Part shown: piece after piece, positions 21,691 to 31,073 of the stretch
How the letters are laid out: every line of letters begins with the position of its first letter
How positions within the stretch are numbered: the stretch's first letter is position 1
Source of the DNA: Phyllostachys edulis
Taxonomy: Eukaryota; Streptophyta; Magnoliopsida; Poales; Poaceae
Assembly: GCA_036346405.1 (NCBI GenBank)
Contig: CM070566.1
Location: 15,805,533-15,869,532, forward strand
DNA: 64,000 bases
Direction of reading: 5' to 3'
Made by a program: the position numbers and the translations under genes
The notes under the pieces: generated by a model
Seen by the model: the letters and a program-made list of their open reading frames with translations, nothing else
The model's database searches: none
What the model was told of the DNA's origin: nothing

Positions 21691-24600
21691 TGCATTGCAT
21701 ATACGCTTCCGTTGTGTTGTATTGATGATTCCTGTTATGAGATGATCTGATATATCTATATTATAATACTATGGTTATTATGTGTGGGGATAACCCATGT
21801 TGAGAGGTTGAGGTCGTGGTTGTGGTCCTGGGCTATACCAGGTTACACCACCGTTCGTGGTATGAGAATAGGGAAGTGGTTACCTCAGATATCCCAGTAC
21901 AGGTGTTGATAGTGAATATCTTTGGAAGAGTTGTTCTCTTCCTTGAAATTTGAATTTGGTCAACTCTTGTCTAGTTGTGGCTGATGAACTTCTCTTGGAT
22001 TAGTATTCCATTCCAGTTGATGGGATTCTTTGAGAAATGTTGCTGTGTTCCCATTGGTTTAAGTTGCCCTGTAAAGCAATCAATGTTTTCCCAACCGATG
22101 AGTTATTCTTGCGGCTGGTGAACTTGGTTGATTGTCAAGTTTGACCTTTATAATGAAATTTTATCTTTCTCATTGGAAAACCATGACCCACTTATTCGCG
22201 TGATGTTTTTGGTTAATGAAAGCTTCCTTTTGCAAGTCCTTTAGTACGTGGAGGCTTTGACTCAATGTATCTCTCTTGGGTATTTTGAGTGTTGAAGATT
22301 AATGGTTCTCTTTTATGAAAGAAGATGTTAAACCCTTTAGCGATGTTTTGTCTTGGTTAAGTGAGAGGTTATAATCAAAGCAATTAATGGATATGATATG
22401 GATTATCAGGTTGGGTCTGTAGTGTGTGCATGATCGATCTTAACTAGGATCCCTGAAAGGAAAGTTGATTAGTTTGAAAGTGTCTTGTATTAGTTCTTGA
22501 TGAGCTATGATTAAGGGTATGGCTATACCTAATTGAAGTTAAAGGAGTTATTAAGAAGTGTGGAAATTTGGCGAACTGGTTTGACCACAGAAAAAATAAA
22601 ATTGTTTAGTCTGCTAACCTTGTTGGATTATTTGGTCTTAATGGAAGAAATTAACTGTGTGCAAAAGGAAAGTTGAGGAGACGCTGGATTATTGCTTTAG
22701 TGGATATTAAACTGGGAATTATATTTTCTATAGATACGTGGTGAACCTATATAGTTAGTAGGTCTACATGTTTCTTACCATGCTTAAATGTTGGATTTGC
22801 CTACAAAAGATTGAAGGGATAGAAACTAGTGGATGTAGAATATTATGGAAGAATTCTGGATAGCTCTTCTATAAAGAATGATGTGAATATGTGGTTGTAA
22901 TTGTTCATGTGATTTGGCAAGGAAAGTAGGTAACATATAGATTTCATGATGAAGCTGGTTGATAGCAACAAGGGTTGGAGTGCAACCGTGGTGTGCTGAC
23001 GTGTGGTGTTGAGCATCAATAAATGTTGAACTCATGTGATTTAATAGATGGCTTATGCTGACATGGTTGTGAAATAGTCGGACGACAGCATGTTTACGAC
23101 GAAAGGTTTTTTTTTTGGTATAACCTTTTAAATGGTGTAGTAGGTTCCCTCTAAAATAAAGTGGTTGTGTAGTGAGATTGTAAGAATTTGGTATACTCTC
23201 AATCGAGGATGAGATGGTAAAGTAGTATGTATCTTTTGGTAAGCCTTTGGGGCTTTATAAAGGAAGAGTTGGCGATAACGAATCTTGTTAAGAGTGAATT
23301 ATCCTGGATGTTAGTAAGATAGTCCACAAGAGCTTCTGACTCATTGGAGTGGTGATGATTCTTCTAGAGAGAAAGTAAGTTAACTGCTTTTCGAAATATT
23401 GGTTAAAAGAAATGTTTGGAGTTTTGCATTCGTGGTCTTTTGGGAAGTTCTATTTGGTTCTTAAGTGATTAATGTGAATTGGTTTAAAAGACACTTCTTG
23501 TCTGGAATGGCAAGTAACAATATAGTCAAAGGAAACTGCTTTCTTTGTTAACGGAAAATATGTACCATAAGTATTTGAGGTTGGAGTTAAGAATTGTAAT
23601 CGGCGATTTTTTCTGTCGTTACAGCTTAAGGGTTTCATGAGTTTCAATAGCAGTGTTTTATTATGATTTATGGAGGTTTGATATTCCTTCTTGAGGGACA
23701 TGTGCCCTCAACTAGGGTCTCATCTTTGGTTTTCCGTGATCATTCCTATTTGATTATTTCTCTTGATCTTTTAACTGCGGTAAGTGGTAACGTTTTCCCA
23801 TGTGCTGAAATTTATCTCTATTTGCCTTTTTCTTCTAAGAAAGGGTTAACCGAACTATTTTGCAAAGTCTCTTCGGTTGTGTTTTGGCAACAAGATGTGG
23901 TAGTCTAGTAGATGGTTTTGTGAACCTTTAGGTGTTAGGTTGTTTGAGAGGTTTTGAGTAATAAATCTATTTATTAGAATAATCTTTGGAGAGGATTTGA
24001 TTTAAAAAGAATGTTTGTGTTTGGAGCTAACAGATTTTTGTTGTTGCAACTAGTAGGACCAATAGCGAGATGTGGACCAAGATTTGGTGTTCTTTTTGAC
24101 AGAACATTAGAATTATCAAGTATGGAAATCTTGATCAATTTATTAGGGTATTGTAATTGGATACTTAGTAAGATTGTGTAGAAGAGTTATGTTGGTAAAG
24201 TTTAATGAGAGTAGCGGTGTGGAGAAACCTAAGCATCGTGCTAATTAATGGGATAGCAGGAATTGTTGAGTTCTTGTCAAGTATGACTCGGCCTCAGTGA
24301 GTAACCCTATAGGAGTTAGATTATCTCTAAGGACAGCTTGGCCAAGAATTTATTTATTTATCGATGCTAGTGATTGAGTATGTTTAAATCTTGGTCAATC
24401 AGTTGGGGTATTGCGAATGGGTATATGGTGGTTGTGTAACTGGATTGGATTGGTGTGGATTAGAGAAGGTCTAAGATTGGTGAAATTAATCGCATTGGGC
24501 GGTTACTTGATTAGTGAGAAATGATGACATTAACAACTGAGGTTATTGTTGAGCTGTGTGAAATTTTAGTCTTCAGATTTGAGGGTTACCTACCAAGTAT

Positions 24601-25939
24601 ACCAGAAATTCATTGTAAGAATCTTAGAGTTTGATTTGGGCTTTGCATTTTTATGCTAGCATCTTGGTTCCCAGGATTAGGTTCCAAGAGATATGATGAT
24701 CTTTGATAGAATCCTTTGGATGCAGTAAATGAGTGTGTATGCGGTGAGTTTCAAGTTGATTAACCTTAAAAGCTTAAGGTGTTTGTGATTGTGGCAGAAA
24801 TTTATATGGATGTGTGTTGGGAATTATTTGTCAAAGAAATTTCTTTGGTAGAGAAGTTGATCAGGGTATGTTATTGTGGATTGGAAGGGTCTCTTTACAT
24901 AGGTGTGGATTTTGTGTTCAGTTTGAGCATAGCTTTGAGGTTGCCAAATTAAAAGAAAAGAATTAGTGTGCTATGCGATGATTTGGAATCTCATGGTTTA
25001 AGAGCAAGTTGAATTCTTCAAAGAAAGTTTGAGAAAAAGGTTGTATTCTCAGATAATGAAGTATTCTCTTGGTTTTTATTTGAGCTTTGTCTGTATGACA
25101 GATGGCAATTATAAATTGAGTTTGCTCGTCTTGGTATGCGTGATTCTTTTCGGTTAAGAAAAAGATAGGAAATGGTTGTTTTGGGCATTCGAGTTATTTC
25201 TCCTTTGGCTTATGTGGTGTTCATTGGCAAACTACCTACTTGGAAAGTAGGAGAGTTTCATGATGAGACTTTTGGTTTTGGATTTAACTCTTTTGGTGGG
25301 GAGTTGGTAATGCGTGTCTGCGAGGAGAATCTTTTATTTTCAGTTGGGTTCTATTTGTAAAAGAGTTTGTTTAAAATGAGTTCTGTTGTGCGCCCCTGGT
25401 TAAAGGAGGTGCTCATTGTTAAAGTGAAGAGATCGATTGATGCATGGAACAAGAGTTTTGAGTGTCCTATGCAGGTTGGGTGGTTTGGTACAAAAGGGAT
25501 TGTTGGCCCAAGGTACTTTGGTTGCTTTTGAAAGTTGCGGGGCTTTTAGGGAAATAGCGTATCACTAGGTCTGTCTTGAGTCCTGGCGTAGGGCATAGAT
25601 CGTTTTGTATGACCTGGTGTCGAGGGAGTACTGGAGAAATTTTGGAGGGTAAAGTTTCGTTAGAGCCATTGACCCACGAGTATGACCGCATCTTTGAGTC
25701 CTGTCCGTTGAGTGGATCTGGTTAGGACAGTACGAGTGAAGAAGCATAGCACATCAGTTGCATCAAGGTACGGTGGTCCCCTAAGTCGAAAGGAAAATGA
25801 CTTGGGAATTGGAGTCTCGCATGCACGAGCAATATCCAAAAATATTCACAGCGGGTACGTGGTGATGTTGGCGAAGTTTTGGCTGTGAATTTTTCTTTGA
25901 CGATTAAGCGTGGTGAGAATTTGGGGTCGAATTCAGTTT
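21691..25939 (+). other. Non-coding internal domain of the gypsy element
   Basis: This is AT-balanced, T/G-rich sequence without long open frames. GAGGTCGTGGTTGTGGTCC at about 21808 reads as a short Arg-Gly run and could be a relic of a gag amino terminus; nothing else matches gag, protease, RT, RNase H or integrase. The frame at 25172-25360 has no motif. About 4.25 kb lie here; the first 90 bp of the domain are at 19200-19290. Confidence 0.6.
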
Positions 25940-25952
25940 AAGAGGGGTAGAA
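25940..25952 (+). promoter_or_regulatory. Polypurine tract
   Basis: AAGAGGGGTAGAA lies directly before the 3' LTR start TGTAATACCCC, the expected plus-strand priming site. Confidence 0.75.
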
Positions 25953-28294
25953 TGTAATACCCCAAACATATTTCGAGAGGGATTAATTCGAGAGAGATTA
26001 AATTAATTAAGGAGAAGGACCAGTTAGCAAAGCAATTTTTGCAGAAGAAAAAGAGGGGTTTCTATGCAAATCCTCAGCAACCTGGTCTTGGGCCGTGGCC
26101 CATGTGGGCTAAGGGTGGCCGGCAAAGGAGAGGGAGGCGCCACCCTTCCCCTCCCAAAACCCTAGCCGCCACCCCTAGTCCCCCCCTTCACACTTATGGC
26201 CGCCACCTCTTGTTTCCTCTCCCCCTTGGCCGCCTCCTCCACTGGTCATGGCGCCCCTCCCCTGCAGCAGCACCCCCTCCATTGGTGAAGCACCTACAAC
26301 CGGCCAAGAGCTCCCTGAGTTGCTGCCGGCCAAGCGGAGGAGGAAGGCGATTCACCCGGGGGACGGATTAGCCAAGAAGACGAACGAGAAGGAAGGGAGG
26401 GGAAGAGGATTCGTGGGGTGTTCTTCGTGTTCATTAGTGGTTCTTCAAGGGCAACAAAGGATCTCCTTCGTTGTATGATTTGTATTAGATGCGATTATGG
26501 TTTCGTTTAGTAGATGGAATATCTAATGCTGCTAGATCGCGTTTTGTCTAGAAACTTGTACGGCTGTTTTCATGTTCTTAGAAGTTGAATCTGAGATTCC
26601 CATCTCCTAGAGATATTTGGGAATTGTTCTTAGCTTTCTGTAGCTGCCAAGAACGCCCAATTCTGAATTACGGTCTGTGAGTTATAATTTTTATAGTGAT
26701 ATTGTCCTGCTAATCTATCAGTATCCTGACAGTTTTTAGAAATCTGGGTTAAGAGAATAGCTAAAGGAGGAATTAGAGGAGCTTTCTATAATGAAAAATG
26801 TAGGTAATTGTCACAGATTTCCATAAAGCTAAAGAACATGAATTTTTTACAAACTTACTGAAAGTTATGATGATTTTAGTATGACTGTCCAAAAACCCGA
26901 TGCGAATTCGATGTTCTATTAATTAGATTAGTAGGGGTAGTGGATGGCCGATTCAGGACAGCTCACCAACTAGACTTACTTGGAGAATTTGTTAAACTTT
27001 TCAGGAAGTCCAAGAACACCTCATTTGGACTCCTGTACTAAAAGATATGGATTTTACAATATGGCTGTCCACAGAGGGGACAGATCGATCTTTAGGAGTT
27101 GGAATTGGGAATGCGCTAGAGAGTATAGCGAGTTCGGTTGTGCTACTAGTTGTGTTTTTGGTCCAGTATGATTGTCTTAGAGTGTTTTATAATTATATTC
27201 AGGTGGGGGATTGGTCCCGGGGGCAGCGCTCTCTTCACGTCCTCCGTTCCCGCACGGTTGAGGCAACTATTCTGGTTGTTAGTATAATTATGAATGTTTG
27301 ATAGTGAGTGCTTGTGTTTTATACATCTTAGCTATGAAATGATGATAGTGTGATATGTATGAATAAGAATGGTGAATGCTTGAGTTATGGCTAAAGGTTA
27401 TTCATGTATGTAGTTATTGATATACATGTTATTGATAGACAGAGTACTGATACATGTGCATGTTAAGAGCATCCTTGAGACTTGGTCACGTGATGACCAA
27501 GTATGCATGTTGGAGGTCCCTGTCGTGTAGATGACGGGCTTGTGGTCCCCACGTTCGTAGAATGTGGGCATTGAGTAGAGGTCCCCATCATGAAGATGAT
27601 GGGCTGTGGTCCCTATACTTGTGGAGTATAGGCTCTTGGTCCCTGTGCTAGAGGGCACATGCAAGGGTATACATCAACGGTTGTATACCTCGCATTACCG
27701 GTAAAATGTGAAAAGAGTAAAAGAGAAAAAAAAAGGTGCATTGCCCATTGGCATTACATGAACATGTGAGATGTTTTAGTGTTAGGCTTTCTTATGGGAT
27801 GTTGATACTATAACTGTGAGTTTATGTTTGTTTATTAGTACTTGCTGAGTCTTTGGGCTCACTCTTGCTTTGTTGTGCTTTTAGGTACCACTTGCAAGAA
27901 CAGCATGCGTGGGAGGGAGTAGGCTTGCCTTGGATGCACTCACTACCACACAGCCTTAAAGCTAAATAACATTTAGATCGTACTTTAATAATAAGCAAAC
28001 TACTTAAGGATTAAATTGTGGTTATGCATGAAAGCATTGGATTATTTGTAATAATGAGAGTAGCATATTTTGGATATCCTTACTTATGCTTTAGCTGATT
28101 TAGCATATTTTGAATGCTTTGATGAATTCTAGATGTTAGAATATTGATTATGATATATGTATCTGTTAGAACCTCCCGTATAGTTAGCTATACAAAGGAG
28201 GTTCTGTTGAAATTTAGAATTATGTCTTATGTTTTAATTAGTTATCATGTTTATTTAGTAGCATTCCAGGCTCATGTTGGGCTAGGGTATTACG
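25953..28294 (+). repeat. 3' LTR of the non-autonomous gypsy element
   Basis: 2342 bp, TGTAATACCCCAAAC to GGGTATTACG, then TCCCT. It carries the GC-rich zone at 26085-26440 and a hairpin array at 27480-27710. By eye it is highly similar to the 5' LTR; the main difference is a short deletion near 27415. Confidence 0.85.
27480..27710 (+). repeat. Hairpin array (copy B)
   Basis: It has the same eight units as copy A. The fifth stem is perfect here (CCTATACT/AGTATAGG), the second is CCTGTCGT against ATGACGGG (weaker), and the last has one mismatch (CGCATT/AATGTG). Confidence 0.8.
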
Positions 28295-28299
28295 TCCCT

Positions 28300-30290
28300 C
28301 TCATGCATGCCATTCTTGTAAGGGGTACCTAAAACCACAAACAACAGCAAGAGTGAGTCCACAGACTCAGCAAAATACAAATAATATGACATTATAACAC
28401 ACAATTATAACATCAGCATCCATTCTCAAATCTTTACAATATAACATATCACATGCTTATGCAACGCATAGTGCATCCTTTCTCTTTAACTCTCTTTGCA
28501 TTTTACCGGTAATACAGGGTATGCAATCGTCGTTGCATACCCATGCCTGTGCTCTCAAGCACAGGGACCAAGAGCCCATACTCTGCAAGTATGGGGACCA
28601 CAAGCCCACACTCCACAAGTGTGGGGACCATAAGCCCGTCATATATATGATGGGGACCTCAAAGAAATGCTTGGTCACTACGAGACCAAGCCTCAAATAT
28701 GATAGCATCATGCACATGAACAATTACACTATCCATCATTAACATGTATTAGCAGCAGCATCATACATAAATAAACATACTCATACTTGTAGCATTCACA
28801 ATCATTAAAATACATATCATTCTAGCATCCCTGCATATGTACATATATCTTGCAACCATGATCAAACACTCATAGATTATCTATCAATAAATGTACTTGC
28901 CTCAACCGTGAGACGGAAGACAACGACAGAAAAGCTCTAGCCCTGGTGTTCACCACCACCTGGCAACCGTAAAACAATATGCTAAGTACACCAATCAAAA
29001 GTGTACAGCATTTCAATAGAACAAAACAAGAACAAGCATCCCTAATCGAAACCCGAACAATTAATCACTATGCTCTCAAATTCCCAAATCTGTCCAAACA
29101 GACCGCTGTTAAGGAAAAATTCATAAGTTTTGAGTCAAGACTCCAAAAGCCATGAATCCAATTTTTCTAGAACCTACACAAGCCTAGCTATAACTTCTCA
29201 GGTGATCGAAAGATCAAATTACCACATATAATCCTTTGATTTTAATCCCGAAGACCGTTCTATCATCTTCGGTAAATCTGACTTGGGAAAATCATAACTT
29301 TTGTTTGGCACAGCCAAACACATTGTTCTAATACTCTCTAGAAACTATAGGAAACCAGCTATCTAAATAAAATTATCACAAATATTCCCACTATGCAACA
29401 AAGGTTGGAAACAGTCCAGCAAAACTCTTCTGTCCACAACAAAGAGACAGATTACAGCATTTCTAAAATTCATATCTTTTGATCTAGAAATCCAAAAATT
29501 ATGAAAATTAACTTTATGGAATCATAATGAAAATACCTACAAATCTCATGGAGACTAACTGACCCAATTCGGTCGTCTCCAAGATCAAATTTACAGATCT
29601 ATGTTCACTGCATAAGTCCTGACACTGAATTAGCACCCAGTCTTGCGAAATTCATAACTAATTCATCGTTGATCCAAAAATTATGAATTAGGACTTTCTG
29701 GAAAGCTAACGCAATTCCCCATCTAACTCCAGGAGACCCTAAACACAGATTACGCATAGAACTATCTCAAACTCACGTGTCAACAGATCATAGATTAAAC
29801 CGATCTACTACAACAGCTTCCATCTAACAAATGGAGACATTACGCACAAGATCGATCTACCAAAACTAATGGGGATCATGAATTTACCCACAAGAACGAT
29901 GTGGGATGCCACTGAAACCTTCGCGAAGACCTTCCCCCACCTTCTTCCTCTTCCCTTCCCTTTTCCTCTCTTCTTCTCCCTTCTTCTTCCTCTCCTTTCT
30001 TTCTCTTCTTCTTCCTTCTCTTGGTAGAGCTGCAGGGAGGGGTGGCTACTACAGTATCACGTGCTACAGTGTGGTGCGGTACTGTAGCAGAGGCTAGGGG
30101 TTTGGGAAAAGGCACCACCTCTTGACTCCACTAAAAAGGCCGGCCCACTTGGCTAGGACGTCTTGGGCCGAAAGCCCAAGGTCTAATCCTCTCTCAAAAG
30201 ATTCTGAATTTTTTGAGTAATTTTCCTCTCCAATTTAATGTTGTTCTCTCTAAACATTATTGAATTCACTTGAATATTCGAGATATTACA
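28300..30290 (-). mobile_element. Gypsy solo LTR, right part (from 16434)
   Basis: This continues the LTR cut at 16825 and ends on the plus strand GAATATTCGAGATATTACA. Its minus-strand start TGTAATATCTCGAATATTC matches the LTR at 41974 (TGTAATATCCCGAATATTC) better than the 16826 family, so it belongs to that subfamily. It contains a hairpin array (28498-28690) and a pure pyrimidine run (about 29937-30020). It is followed by TTTCATC and then the TRIM. Open frames in the pyrimidine zone are artefacts. Confidence 0.75.
28498..28690 (-). repeat. Hairpin array (copy D) with compensatory changes
   Basis: Stems here are GGTATGCAA/TTGCATACC, CCTGTGCT/AGCACAGG, CCCATACT/AGTATGGG, CCCACACT/AGTGTGGG, CCCGTCAT/ATGATGGG (one G-T pair) and GCTTGGTC/GACCAAGC. 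Compared with copies A-C, several base pairs changed on both arms. One unit (the ATGATGGG one) is missing or merged. Confidence 0.8.
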
Positions 30291-30547
30291 TTTCATCTGT
30301 AACACCCTGGCCCAAAATCCACTCAATGCCCAGCCCACCGTGGGGCGGACCCGCGCACACATAGCACCCCACTTACACTTTCGTCCTCGCTTCGTGTAAA
30401 AAGGTTAACCCAGAGGTGCTAAGTTTGGACCCAACAGGCATTATATACTACTACAACTCACTTTAGACAAGCAATATGGGACTAATCCCACCACATGACT
30501 GCTCATGGGCCACATGAGCCGCACTACAGGTAGATCGGGGTATTACA

Positions 30548-30562
30548 TTCACCCCCCTCAAG
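30548..30562 (-). promoter_or_regulatory. TRIM polypurine tract
   Basis: Minus strand CTTGAGGGGGGTGAA abuts the 3' LTR start TGTAATACCCCG. Confidence 0.7.
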
Positions 30563-30743
30563 GGTTGACGCCCTCGACAGCACACCGCATATGCGGCAAA
30601 TGCCCAGAACCACCCCTCGGTATACGTCCGTGCGTCTACTGCCAGCACATATGCCATGCCGTGTGTCCACTCCGGGACCACACGCGCCATGCGCCATATG
30701 CCCGCGCCCCTGTCCCGCACGCGCCTGTGCAGCGAAGGTTGAT

Positions 30744-30755
30744 GCTTTGATACCA
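30744..30755 (-). promoter_or_regulatory. TRIM primer-binding site
   Basis: Minus strand TGGTATCAAAGC, two bases inside the 5' LTR (30758-31004). It differs by one base from the common iMet site TGGTATCAGAGC. Confidence 0.75.
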
Positions 30756-31073
30756 TCTATAACACCCTGGCCCAAAATCCGCTCAATGCCCAGCCCACCG
30801 TGGGGCAGACCCGCGCACACATAGCACCCCACTTACACTTTTGTCCTCACTTCGTGTAAAAGGGTTAACCCGGAGGTGCTAAGTTTGGACCCAATAGGCA
30901 TTATATACTACAACTCACTTTAGACAAGCAATATGGGACTAATCCCACCACATGACTCCTCATGGGCCACATGGGCCGCACTACGAGCAGACCGGGGTAT
31001 TACACTTAGTTCTTGAATTAAGAAAAGCACGAGAGAAATACGAATTCAAATAAGATTTCAAAACATATTATAA

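Larger units (their letters stand above)
16826..28294 (+). mobile_element. Full-length non-autonomous gypsy element, TSD TCCCT
   Basis: The 5' LTR is 16826 to about 19199, the 3' LTR is 25953-28294, and both start TGTAATACCCC. The perfect 5-bp duplication TCCCT lies at 16821-16825 and 28295-28299. A tRNA-iMet-like primer site (TGGTATCGAGAGC) follows the 5' LTR and a purine tract (AAGAGGGGTAGAA) precedes the 3' LTR. The internal domain, 4.3 kb after removing the nested solo LTR, shows no gag or pol frame, so it fits the LARD (large retrotransposon derivative) class and would need proteins from a partner. It is inserted in an LTR of its own superfamily. Confidence 0.85.
30298..31004 (-). mobile_element. 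TRIM element with 250-bp LTRs
   Basis: Two direct repeats, 30298-30547 and 30758-31004, start TGTAACACCCTGGCCC (the second as TATAAC) and end GGGGTATTACA. They enclose only 210 bp. On the minus strand the right repeat is followed after two bases by TGGTATCAAAGC (30744-30755), an iMet-type primer site, and the left repeat is preceded by CTTGAGGGGGGTGAA, a polypurine tract. Small LTRs, both priming sites and no coding sequence define a TRIM (terminal-repeat retrotransposon in miniature), about 707 bp. It must be moved by other elements' proteins. Confidence 0.85.

Noticed and set aside
21800..21900. Arg-Gly-rich phrase as a gag gene
   Set aside because: It is a short run with stops nearby and no capsid or zinc-knuckle motif; kept only as a possible relic.
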